Part shown: positions 8,310 to 15,404 of the stretch, piece by piece
How the letters are laid out: every line of letters starts with the position of its first letter
Position numbering within the stretch: position 1 is the stretch's first letter
NCBI RefSeq assembly: GCF_000424445.1
Contig: NZ_AUJX01000034.1
Location: forward strand, 1-45,402
Source of the DNA: Oribacterium sp. NK2B42
GTDB lineage: Bacteria > Bacillota > Clostridia > Lachnospirales > Lachnospiraceae
Length of the DNA: 45,402 bases
Reading direction: 5' to 3'
Program-made: the position numbers and the translations under genes
The notes under the pieces: generated by a model
What the model was told of the DNA's origin: nothing
What the model saw: only the letters and a program-made list of their open reading frames with translations
The model's database searches: none

Positions 8310-9704
8310 TTATGCTCTGTGGCCTCCGATCTGTTCATTCCTCATCTTTGTGGTTGCACCTTCCAAAAAATTAATTCCTTTCAGCATGGCATTGGCTCCA
8401 TATCTGTTTCGCACCTCCAGAAGCGCTGCGTGAAGTTGTCTATCTCTATTCAGAGCATCGTAGTCTGTAAAGAGATCCAATTGATATACTCCGTTATCAG
8501 ATTTAACATCACAGGCGCATATTCCAAGCCTCCTTAAAAGTATCCTGTGGTCACTTTTTTTATCTACATCCTTCATGATCCCTTCGATAACGATATTGGC
8601 GGTATTGGTGGCTGATTTAAATCTTACGGTTCCGGTTGAATGGGCGGGATGAAGTCTCCCGTACCAGTCAATGGCAAGTCTTCCGTCATAACCTGGGAAA
8701 TATTCAAGACTCTTATAATCATAACTGATCCACCACGTAAACCTTGAAGAGACAAGTTTTTTCTTATACATATCACAGCATAAGATATCTATCATTTCCT
8801 TGAAAACTATACATGCTTCATCATATTTGTAGGGTCTCGGAAGAACCTGACCATTGGAAAGAGAATGATTGTCACTTTTATAGTGTTTAATATCATACAT
8901 GGTCACAGGTTCTACACCCCAGGCGTGATCTATGAGTATCTCAGCATCTATTCCGAAAACCTTATAAAACCACTCTTCATCACACTGTGAACGCTCGGCA
9001 ATGTCTCCCATGGTGTACATGTGATTTTTTTCGAGCCTTGCTGCTTTACCACGACCGATCTGCCAGAAATCCGTCAATGGCTTGTGTTCCCAGAGGAGAT
9101 ACCTATAGCTTTCCTCCGTAAGTCCGGCGATGCGGACTCCGTCTTTGTCTGCAGGGGATTTCTTTGCCACGATATCCATAGCTATTTTGGCAAGATATAA
9201 ATTTGTTCCTATTCCCACTGTGGCTGTGATTCCCGTATTTTTAAGGACATCCCTTATCATGGTTATAGCCATGATATGTGCAGGATGCTGTCCGGACCTT
9301 ATGGCTTCAGTTTCGTAGAAATGGAGATATGGCGTACAATCGATAAAACACTCATCTATACTGTATATGTGAATATCCTCAGAGGATGCGTATTTTAAAA
9401 ATATCCCATAGATTTTGGCTGAGGTTTTTTCGTACTCGGCCATACGCGGAGTAGCAGTGATATAAGAAACTTTTGTGCGATACGTCTGCTCGTATTTTCT
9501 GATAGCCTGCTTCGCCTCAAAAAGTCTGGGTCTGCCCGGAACACCGATAGCTTTTAAAGCCGGAGATACTGCAAGACAGATGGTCTGATCCGATCTTGTG
9601 GCATCCGCCACCAGCAGCTTTGCCTTCAGAGGATCCAGTCCCCTTGCGACACATTCTACAGATGCATAAAAGCTTTTCATATCTATGGCGATGTAGATAC
9701 TCAT
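8310..9704 (-). CDS. Y-family DNA polymerase (UmuC/UvrX-like)
   Basis: This 464-residue translesion DNA polymerase has the two catalytic blocks D8-M-K-S-F-Y-A-S-V-E and S115-I-D117-E118-C-F. The thumb helix-hairpin-helix (FWQIGRGKAARLEK) and a little-finger region follow. The long form fits the UvrX/YqjW branch rather than classical DinB. Such polymerases copy damaged templates and are usually SOS-controlled. Its ATG overlaps the stop of an upstream 41-codon HTH-like frame (TAATG), implying translational coupling. A clear promoter lies at 9883-9911. Confidence 0.92.
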   Translation of the reverse strand: MSIYIAIDMKSFYASVECVARGLDPLKAKLLVADATRSDQTICLAVSPALKAIGVPGRPRLFEAKQAIRKYEQTYRTKVSYITATPRMAEYEKTSAKIYGIFLKYASSEDIHIYSIDECFIDCTPYLHFYETEAIRSGQHPAHIMAITMIRDVLKNTGITATVGIGTNLYLAKIAMDIVAKKSPADKDGVRIAGLTEESYRYLLWEHKPLTDFWQIGRGKAARLEKNHMYTMGDIAERSQCDEEWFYKVFGIDAEILIDHAWGVEPVTMYDIKHYKSDNHSLSNGQVLPRPYKYDEACIVFKEMIDILCCDMYKKKLVSSRFTWWISYDYKSLEYFPGYDGRLAIDWYGRLHPAHSTGTVRFKSATNTANIVIEGIMKDVDKKSDHRILLRRLGICACDVKSDNGVYQLDLFTDYDALNRDRQLHAALLEVRNRYGANAMLKGINFLEGATTKMRNEQIGGHRA

Positions 9705-9829
9705 TACTCCGCAAGCATACCCGCATTTTTAATGGAGATACCATATTCGCCAAGAAGCTTAGCCAAATCTATCTGGGACAGTTTCTTTTTTCTTCGGTTA
9801 CGTGCTATTACATCACCTATATTTCTCAT
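9704..9829 (-). CDS. Cut-down XRE/LexA-like HTH reading frame
   Basis: This 41-residue frame starts MRNIGDVIARNRRKKKLSQ and continues IDLAKLLGEYGISIKNAGMLAE. The first two helices of an XRE-type HTH are clear, but the recognition helix and any S24/LexA-like C-terminal part are missing. It directly precedes and overlaps the polymerase start by TAATG. In related clostridia a full-length HTH regulator commonly precedes such polymerases (from general knowledge, not checked). It may be a remnant kept as a leader cistron, or a real micro-protein. No ribosome site as strong as its neighbours' is seen, only GAGAGAGG upstream. Confidence 0.65.
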   Translation of the reverse strand: MRNIGDVIARNRRKKKLSQIDLAKLLGEYGISIKNAGMLAE

Positions 9830-9882
9830 GTATAACCTCTCTCAGCGTTCAAAGACTTGGGGATACTCATCAATGTAGATGC

Positions 9883-9911
9883 ATTATACCATACACACGT
9901 TCTCATTTCAA
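9883..9911 (-). promoter_or_regulatory. Promoter of the HTH-polymerase pair
   Basis: On the minus strand -35 TTGAAA (9906-9911), a 17-bp spacer and -10 TATAAT (9883-9888) form a strong promoter. The spacer contains GAACGTGTGTAT, which matches six of eight fixed bases of the Bacillus LexA box GAAC-N4-GTTC. SOS control is therefore possible but unproven. Confidence 0.75.
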
Positions 9912-10159
9912 TACTGCATTGATTTTTAATTTCAGGTGGCGATATTTTCTATAGTGAATAGATTCCTCCTAATTGTTTACTAGCCCCACTCATTCTGCTA
10001 CCTCCTGCATATCTCTATATATTGATCTCTGCCCCTCTCAAGCGAGGCATTTCTTGTCTGTTGTCAGCTTTTATATAAAGACTGCATTTTGACGATTATT
10101 AATAATAAGAATCTTTTGAATGTGAAGTTAGTAATAGCTGAAATTTACCGAGGTTAACT
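9912..10159. other. Intergenic region with a 45-bp repeat copy
   Basis: This stretch lies between the polymerase promoter and the preA-like gene. Its only notable content is one copy of the 45-bp repeat (10021-10065). No plus-strand promoter with good boxes was found for the downstream gene. Confidence 0.45.
10021..10065. repeat. 45-bp dispersed repeat, copy 1
   Basis: A 45-bp segment beginning ATTGATCTCTGCCCCTCT and ending TTGTCTGTTGTC recurs at 13436-13480 with four mismatches, same orientation. The core GCCCCTC...GAGGC could pair. The second copy abuts a broken gene. Confidence 0.75.
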
Positions 10160-11674
10160 ATGATTGAAAGAATATTGTATCGAAAAGACATAATGAAATG
10201 TGCACTATGTTACGATGCCCCCTGCAGCATTGCATGTCCTAAGCTTAAGCCTGATAAGCTCCTCAGAAGCATATGGTTCAATAACGAGAATGTTGCTGCG
10301 GCAAGTCTTCCGGAAAAAAATCCCTGTATAAGCTGTGATGCTCCTTGCGAAAGAGCGTGTGTTCGTTCAGGGGAAGTTCCTGTCAAGGATGCAATCACAC
10401 GGTTATATGACGAGGTCAGACCGTCTCTTGAGGTATCACTTCCTAAGGATGAAATCCGCCTAAGAACAGATATCTGCGGTATACCGCTTGAAAACCCTTT
10501 CCTTCTGTCTTCATCCGTTGTTGCAAGCTCATATGATATGTGCTCAAGAGCCTTTGAAGCCGGATGGGCAGGAGCATCCTTTAAAACCATATGTAACTTC
10601 GACATTCATGAAGCATCACCCAGGTTTTCTGCCATAAAAGGGTCCGGTGGGGACATAATAGGTTTTAAAAATATAGAGCAGCTTTCTGACCATAGTGTGG
10701 AAGAAAACATGGAGATATTCACACACCTGAAGAAAAAGTATCCCTCAAAATTCATTCTCGCTTCTATAATGGGCAGAAATGATGAGGAATGGGAAAACCT
10801 TTCCCGACTCTGTGAAGAAAACGGTGCTGACGCCATAGAGCTTAATTTCTCATGCCCTAATATGTCCGAAGAAGGCCTTGGTTCAGATATAGGACAGGTT
10901 CCGGAACTGGTGGAGCGTTTTACAAAGGCTGCAAGGCGCGGTGCCACTATTCCTATTCTTGCAAAACTCACGCCGAATGTCGCAACCATGAGCCCGGCAG
11001 CCGAAGCAGCTCTTCGTGGCGGTGCAGATGGCCTTTCCGCCATAAATACCATAAAGAGTATAACCGGAGTAAACCTATATACCTATGTTGCCTATCCTTC
11101 GGTTCATGGAAAATCTGCTTTAGGAGGCTATAGCGGAAACGCTGTAAAGCCAATTGCGCTTCGCTTTATGGCGGAGCTTGGAAAGAATCCGAAGCTTAAA
11201 GGTATGCATATAAGCGGCATGGGCGGAATCGAAGACTGGTCAGATGCCCTGGAGTTTATCCTCTTAGGTGCGGGAAGTGTACAGGTCACAACGGCAGTAA
11301 TGCAGTATGGATATCGTATTATTGATGACCTTAAATCGGGGCTTACCTACTATCTTGCGAAAAATGCTCTTAATAATGTCAATGAGCTTAGAGGGCTGTC
11401 GCTGGATACTGTCAGTGAAACCACAGATATTCTTGAACGTGACACTATAGTATTCCCGAGATTTGATAAGGACAGATGTATAGGATGCGGAAGATGTGTG
11501 ATTGCGTGCGCTGACGGTGGACATCAGGCTATAAAGATCAGCGATGACAGAAAGATCTCTCTGGATGGAAGCAGATGTGTAGGATGTCATCTCTGTATTC
11601 TTGTATGCCCGGAAGAAGCCATAGGGTCAAGCAGGAAAAGGATTCACAGACCGAAAAAAGGCACTAATAGTTAA
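10160..11674 (+). CDS. PreA-like dihydropyrimidine/dihydroorotate dehydrogenase family protein with three Fe-S regions
   Basis: This 504-residue protein has three parts. The N-terminus carries cysteines of the GltD/PreT-type Fe-S domain (C14, C17, C22, C26 and a later CISCDAPCERAC). The centre is a DHODH-like flavin barrel (about 95-410) with ELNFSCPNMSEEGLGSD and the FMN-phosphate region near GMGGIEDWSDALEFILLGAGSVQV. The C-terminus has two 4Fe-4S motifs, CIGCGRCVIAC and CVGCHLCILVC. Domain content resembles NAD-dependent dihydropyrimidine dehydrogenase subunit PreA, which reduces uracil or thymine. The extra N-terminal Fe-S domain is unusual for a stand-alone PreA, and no preT partner lies nearby. 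GAGG precedes the start. The gene is monocistronic. Confidence 0.85.
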   Translation: MIERILYRKDIMKCALCYDAPCSIACPKLKPDKLLRSIWFNNENVAAASLPEKNPCISCDAPCERACVRSGEVPVKDAITRLYDEVRPSLEVSLPKDEIRLRTDICGIPLENPFLLSSSVVASSYDMCSRAFEAGWAGASFKTICNFDIHEASPRFSAIKGSGGDIIGFKNIEQLSDHSVEENMEIFTHLKKKYPSKFILASIMGRNDEEWENLSRLCEENGADAIELNFSCPNMSEEGLGSDIGQVPELVERFTKAARRGATIPILAKLTPNVATMSPAAEAALRGGADGLSAINTIKSITGVNLYTYVAYPSVHGKSALGGYSGNAVKPIALRFMAELGKNPKLKGMHISGMGGIEDWSDALEFILLGAGSVQVTTAVMQYGYRIIDDLKSGLTYYLAKNALNNVNELRGLSLDTVSETTDILERDTIVFPRFDKDRCIGCGRCVIACADGGHQAIKISDDRKISLDGSRCVGCHLCILVCPEEAIGSSRKRIHRPKKGTNS

Positions 11675-11715
11675 CACAATGCTGAGACTTGTGGATATTA
11701 ACAAGCATGATTATG

Positions 11716-11757
11716 AAAAAAGCTGCTGACACAGACGCCTGAGTCAGCAGCTTTTTA
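11716..11757. terminator. Bidirectional terminator between preA-like gene and mutT
   Basis: AAAAAGCTGCTGAC pairs perfectly with GTCAGCAGCTTTTT across a 12-nt loop. T-runs in both directions let it serve the plus-strand dehydrogenase and the minus-strand MutT group. The next 80 bp to the mutT stop show nothing else. Confidence 0.88.
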
Positions 11758-11840
11758 ATCATTTCACGGCATGAACAAGTCATCCCGCTAAGCCTTAAAA
11801 ATAAATCTTTATCTGTAAAAAATCACTCATTCATAATCCT

Positions 11841-12233
11841 CTACAACTTAATCCGTTCCTTGATCTTATCTATCAAAGTAATATCCGCCGGCAGCCACTC
11901 CACACTGTCTATGGTTTTAATGTCCAGCCATTTCGCAGCCTCATGTTCCTTCAGTGTGAGATGTCCTTCCTTAATGCTGCACCAAAAGCAATCCATAGAC
12001 AGATGAAATGTGGGATAGTCAAATTCTATAGTATCTATATACTCATCTACAGAAATATCCGTATCCAGCTCCTCCTTGATCTCCCGAGCTAATGCTTCCT
12101 CCGGTGTTTCTCCCACTTCGATCTTTCCACCGGGAAACTCCCAACCATCCTTGAACTCCCCGTAGCCTCGCTGGGTGGCAAATATTTTATTGTCATTTCT
12201 TATTACTGCGGCTACAACTTTGACTGTTTTCAT
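11841..12233 (-). CDS. mutT: NUDIX hydrolase, 8-oxo-dGTP diphosphatase (MutT) type
   Basis: This 130-residue protein contains the Nudix box G-x5-E-x7-REUxEE (GGKIEVGETPEEALAREIKEEL, about 38-59). The GEFKDGWEFPGGK block is typical of MutT/Ctp enzymes that clear oxidised dGTP. The frame is open further upstream, but the ATG at 12233 is chosen because the conserved MKTVKVVAAVI start and an AAAGGAA site fit there. It lies 16 bp after a small conserved protein gene in the same operon. Confidence 0.92.
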   Translation of the reverse strand: MKTVKVVAAVIRNDNKIFATQRGYGEFKDGWEFPGGKIEVGETPEEALAREIKEELDTDISVDEYIDTIEFDYPTFHLSMDCFWCSIKEGHLTLKEHEAAKWLDIKTIDSVEWLPADITLIDKIKERIKL

Positions 12234-12249
12234 ATGATTTTCAGTTCCT

Positions 12250-12555
12250 TTAATCCTCCGATTCGTCGTCAAACACCCCATCCCACAGCATCCTATTGTA
12301 ATTTGCGTTAGCTTCTTCACATGCCTTCTTTTCTTTCCATCTTTCGATTTCGGTACATATGGAAAGCATCTCATCAGCTATAAGTTCCGCACTATGCGGT
12401 TTCACATTATTCAGATAACCACACATCCTCTGCATGGCTTTGGGACTGCCAAGCTGTTTTGCTATCTGATTGCCAAATTCAGCAGGAAAGCCAAGGCTTA
12501 CTATGACACTGACCAATTCTTCCCGACATAGTGCCCATTCTTTACGATTATCCAT
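12250..12555 (-). CDS. Small conserved protein of unknown function
   Basis: This 101-residue soluble, mostly helical and acidic protein has no signal peptide, membrane span or catalytic motif. The pattern REELVSVIVSLGFPAEFGNQIAKQLGSPKAMQRM, with a later ADEMLSICTEIERWKEKKA stretch, recalls a family of about 100-residue uncharacterised proteins common in Lachnospiraceae (from memory, not searched). It lies between flavodoxin and mutT on the same strand. Confidence 0.75.
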   Translation of the reverse strand: MDNRKEWALCREELVSVIVSLGFPAEFGNQIAKQLGSPKAMQRMCGYLNNVKPHSAELIADEMLSICTEIERWKEKKACEEANANYNRMLWDGVFDDESED

Positions 12556-12608
12556 GTATTAATTTACCAATCTCTTTGAACTAAATCCCATCTATATACG
12601 GTCAACCT

Positions 12609-13046
12609 TCAAATCTCCGAAGCACTGCTTATACGTTTTGCATCGATGATATTCCCTCCGGCAACAGATGGCTGGAGCTTCTCTGCAGTCTTTCCTATAC
12701 CGCTTCCACCGGATGTAGCAAAGATGTGAATGTCTTTGCCGGTCCAGTCGTAGCCCTTACAGAAGGTATGAACCACTCTCGGAGCCTGTCCGTACCAGAT
12801 AGGAAATCCGATATAAACCGTGTCATATTTCCCAAAGTCATCAATCTTTCCACTGACCGGAACATCTTTACCACCAATCTGTTCGCGGTTGCATCTTGCT
12901 AATGGATTTACCCATCGTATATCTAATGTAGAATAAGGTACTTCCGGAACGATTTCAAATAAATCTGCCCCTATCTTTTCTGCGTATTCCTTTGCAACTT
13001 TTGCTGTTGTGCCTTCGGCACTGAAATATGTTACTAATGTACTCAT
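12609..13046 (-). CDS. Flavodoxin, probably shortened at the C-terminus
   Basis: This 145-residue flavodoxin-fold protein has the FMN phosphate loop near the start (YFSAEGTTAKVA) and the later GFPIWYGQAPRVV and ATSGGSGIGKT loops that hold the isoalloxazine ring. It would carry electrons or act as an NADPH-dependent flavin oxidoreductase in the cytosol. The ending AKRISSASEI is shorter than usual. In the next frame the sequence reads on as DLKVDRI before a stop, suggesting a small indel near 12620 that cut the last helix. AGGAGACG precedes the start. Confidence 0.85.
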   Translation of the reverse strand: MSTLVTYFSAEGTTAKVAKEYAEKIGADLFEIVPEVPYSTLDIRWVNPLARCNREQIGGKDVPVSGKIDDFGKYDTVYIGFPIWYGQAPRVVHTFCKGYDWTGKDIHIFATSGGSGIGKTAEKLQPSVAGGNIIDAKRISSASEI

Positions 13047-13069
13047 AAACGTCTCCTTTGTATTCTTTA

Positions 13070-13156
13070 CTATAATTCACTCAACCTCTCATAGACCTTC
13101 TGATTCATCCTGCAATCATTCAGCGCCCGGTGCGCTCCTACAGTAGAAATTCCTGA
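13070..13156 (-). pseudogene. Tail fragment of a DnaQ-like 3'-5' exonuclease
   Basis: The last 27 codons before a TAG read ISTVGAHRALNDC then RMNQKVYERLSEL, the classic exonuclease III motif (HRAxxD) plus final helix of a PolC/DnaQ-type exonuclease. A stop codon two codons earlier and a terminator hairpin 20 bp upstream show that the rest of the gene is gone. It sits 23 bp before the flavodoxin start on the same strand. Confidence 0.75.
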
Positions 13157-13175
13157 TCACGATTGATTATTGTAA

Positions 13176-13206
13176 AAATAACCCACGGACCGTGGGTTAT
13201 TTTTTT
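13176..13206. terminator. Hairpin terminator next to the exonuclease fragment
   Basis: AAATAACCCACGG and CCGTGGGTTATTT form a 13-bp perfect stem separated by a single A, followed on the plus strand by further T residues. It lies where the missing exonuclease body should be, so it probably belonged to another, deleted plus-strand gene. Confidence 0.7.
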
Positions 13207-13435
13207 CAACGTAATACCAAATCTTTTTAATCATCCGAAACCACAGGAATATAAACCTTCTTTAAAGAAATCATCTTTTGATATTTTTCACTTAAGGACT
13301 CATTGTAGCAACGGATCTTTACTTCATTCCCATTATTACATATCCCTCATCATTTCTCTATTACCATTTTTTGCGTCATGACGCAATTTAGGGTTATCTC
13401 CTTCCCTGAACCTTGCCACGTTTCCTGAAATCCAC
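13207..13435. other. Degenerate intergenic stretch with a 16-bp palindrome
   Basis: No complete gene is present. On the minus strand a 39-codon open stretch ending at 13227 reads like protein (VKIRCYNESLSEKYQKMISL...) but has no start codon, so it may be another gene tail. The perfect palindrome TTGCGTCATGACGCAA lies at 13371-13386 and could be a relic operator. Confidence 0.4.
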
Positions 13436-13480
13436 ATTGATTTCTGCCCCTCTGCAGCGAGGCATTTCTTATCTGTTGTC
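13436..13480. repeat. 45-bp dispersed repeat, copy 2
   Basis: This segment matches 10021-10065 at 41 of 45 positions and ends exactly where the reading frame of the histidine-phosphatase fragment becomes recognisable. It seems to have replaced that gene's start codon and first few codons. Confidence 0.75.
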
Positions 13481-13945
13481 TTAATCATTCGCCATGGAGA
13501 TCCGGACTACGAACATGATTCACTTACGGAAACCGGATGGACAGAAGCATCGCTTCTTGCAAAACGTCTATATAAAACAGAAGACATCAAAGAGTTTTAT
13601 GTATCGCCAATGGGTCGTGCTCAGGATACGGCTTCCCTTACTTTGAAAAAATTTGGAAAAGCAGCAGTTACACTTCCATGGTTAAGAGAATTCAATGAAG
13701 CATTGATCAACAGGCCGGACGTAAAAGACCAAAAGAAGATTTCATGGGACTGGCTGCCTCAGGACTGGACAGTGGAACCACTTTTTTATGACGCTGTTCA
13801 TTGGTTAGATGCCAATGTTTTCAAAGAAAGCTCCGTCCCTGAAGCTTCCTTTGGAGACATTTCACATCTTTATGCAGGAGGTCGCTCCTCATCCTTTTCC
13901 GCCCGCTTTGCAGAAGTATATGGAAACGGAGACCGCTTAGACTGA
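13481..13945 (+). pseudogene. Histidine-phosphatase (phosphoglycerate-mutase-like) gene, both ends lost
   Basis: From 13481 the frame reads LIIRHGDPDYEHDSLTETG, holding the phospho-acceptor RHG motif of the histidine phosphatase superfamily. FYVSPMGRAQDTA follows, with the second conserved arginine. There is no ATG before the RHG motif, because the 45-bp repeat abuts it. The frame stops about 150 residues later after FAEVYGNGDRLD, whereas relatives are about 200-230 residues and a fitting continuation appears beyond the TGA. An internal ATG at 13610 exists but would lack the catalytic histidine. Probably inactive. Confidence 0.8.
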
Positions 13946-14001
13946 TTTTTTAGGACGACGTGTTAGCATCTATCTTAGAACTATTAATCGAACCGAAAGA
14001 A

Positions 14002-14031
14002 AAGGAATCGTTGATTTCTCAACGATTCCTT
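14002..14031 (-). terminator. Terminator of the tRNA operon
   Basis: A 13-bp perfect stem (AAGGAATCGTTGA with TCAACGATTCCTT, loop of four) lies just past the last tRNA. It is followed on the minus strand by TTCTTTC. Confidence 0.8.
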
Positions 14032-14043
14032 ATCAAAAAATCG

Positions 14044-14115
14044 AGCGCGAGACGGGGATCGAACCCGCGATCTTCGCCTTGGCAAGGCGACGTAGTACCA
14101 CTCTACTACTCGCGC
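14044..14115 (-). tRNA. tRNA-Gly(GCC), second copy
   Basis: All 72 bases equal the tRNA-Gly at 4037-4108, on the opposite strand. Anticodon GCC, discriminator T, no encoded CCA. It is the last gene of a three-tRNA transcript and lies 103 bp after tRNA-Phe. Confidence 0.97.
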
Positions 14116-14218
14116 ATTATTAATGTCCGTTCAACTTTCATTTCTGTGAAGAACGAAACACTATACAAAAGATGATCAGTTTCAGTGTGAATGTTATCGC
14201 TGTCTTTATCATCTTGGA

Positions 14219-14291
<73 letters not shown>

Positions 14292-14296
14292 AGCTA

Positions 14297-14367
14297 AGCG
14301 GGTGATGGGAATCGAACCCACATGTTCAGCTTGGAAGGCTGACATTCTACCATTGAACTACACCCGC
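14297..14367 (-). tRNA. tRNA-Gly(TCC)
   Basis: The cloverleaf has acceptor GCGGGTG/CACCCGC, anticodon loop CTTCCAA (anticodon TCC), T-loop TTCGATT and discriminator T. It is the first gene of the tRNA operon. Together with the GCC isoacceptor it covers most glycine codons. Confidence 0.97.
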
Positions 14368-14407
14368 AATTGCTTTTCACGAACACCTTATCAGTGACGC
14401 GAGTGTT

Positions 14408-14436
14408 ATGATACAAGACTTATGCGGCAATGTCAA
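14408..14436 (-). promoter_or_regulatory. tRNA operon promoter
   Basis: On the minus strand TTGACA (14431-14436), a 17-bp spacer and TATCAT (14408-14413) precede tRNA-Gly(TCC) by about 40 bp. Confidence 0.9.
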
Positions 14437-14531
14437 CATAAAAGTTACTTTTTATTTTTATTTATTCCCGAAAATATCATCTCTCATCACAAATAACAAA
14501 AACAGAAATTACTAACCGAAGCCAAAACGCA

Positions 14532-14584
14532 GAAAATGCAATGGATTGGTGCCCTGTCATATCGCACACATCCCTTGCATTTTC
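14532..14584 (-). terminator. Probable terminator of the feoAB-nuclease group
   Basis: GAAAATGCAA and TTGCATTTTC with inner GGAT/ATCC form a 15-bp stem with one mismatch across a 22-nt loop, starting about ten bases after the nuclease stop. The T-run is weak, so termination strength is uncertain. Confidence 0.5.
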
Positions 14585-14594
14585 AATATCATTA

Positions 14595-15389
14595 CTACTT
14601 TATCTTACGGTTTTCTCCCGTTCTGTAGTTGATCTCTATTCCGGGCTGAACATTGTAGCAGTACACGCAAAAGCATATGCCCTTCCCGCCGTCTTCTACG
14701 GATAATGCCTCCATCAACACTCCGTCAGCAAGCAGATTGTCTCCCGTAAACATGGGAGTCACTCTGTAGAGAACATGGTTATCGGTCTCGTCAATATATT
14801 CCACTACCATCTCTTCAAAGGGACGCATACCGTCATAGTTCATATATCTTGTGCCGGTAATGAGATTTCTCTCATTGTCATTTTCCGCAGTCAGTGAATA
14901 AGCGATCAAATGACTTCTGTTATAAAGATACGGAGGATTCGAATCCACTATCCCAGGATATTTCCTCTGTACCCATCCAGTAGGCTTTATATGAGATATG
15001 TCTCCACGCTTCTTTCTGGGCATCAGCTCACGGCAGGCATTGGCATAGGCCACACCGCAACGTCCCAGGGAATCAAAATCACTGTAGGTTTCAAAAGCCT
15101 CTGTGGTCATATCCTCAGCCGTAAAGAAGGGAACATTACCATTTATGACAGCGTAGGTTTCTCCGGAATATTCAGGTATATCATTGACAGTTTCAGTCTT
15201 GACAGTTTGGGATTTAACTATCTCAGGTTTAACTGTCTCGGGCTTAACATTTCCCGGATGGGATTGCAAAAATGTGGTATATATAACCGCAATGGCTATC
15301 ACCAGCCAGGTGATAAAACCTGTCTTCCCTGATTTTTTTATGTATTTATCGTTTCTGTATTTATTCTTTCTATTGTCGTTATACACCAT
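14595..15389 (-). CDS. Membrane-anchored DNA/RNA non-specific endonuclease
   Basis: This 264-residue protein has a basic cytosolic head, one membrane span (about 25-42), a Thr/Val/Lys/Glu repeat linker (VKPETVKPEIVKSQTVKTETV) and an extracellular nuclease domain. The domain contains YNRSHLIAYSL, the NucA/EndA-type H-x-L motif with the catalytic histidine, followed by ERNLITGTRYMN, which carries the metal-binding asparagine. Family members degrade extracellular DNA or take part in DNA uptake. It lies only 15 bp after feoAB on the same strand, so it may be co-transcribed. Confidence 0.88.
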   Translation of the reverse strand: MVYNDNRKNKYRNDKYIKKSGKTGFITWLVIAIAVIYTTFLQSHPGNVKPETVKPEIVKSQTVKTETVNDIPEYSGETYAVINGNVPFFTAEDMTTEAFETYSDFDSLGRCGVAYANACRELMPRKKRGDISHIKPTGWVQRKYPGIVDSNPPYLYNRSHLIAYSLTAENDNERNLITGTRYMNYDGMRPFEEMVVEYIDETDNHVLYRVTPMFTGDNLLADGVLMEALSVEDGGKGICFCVYCYNVQPGIEINYRTGENRKIK

Positions 15390-15404
15390 AACACCACATC
15401 AGAC

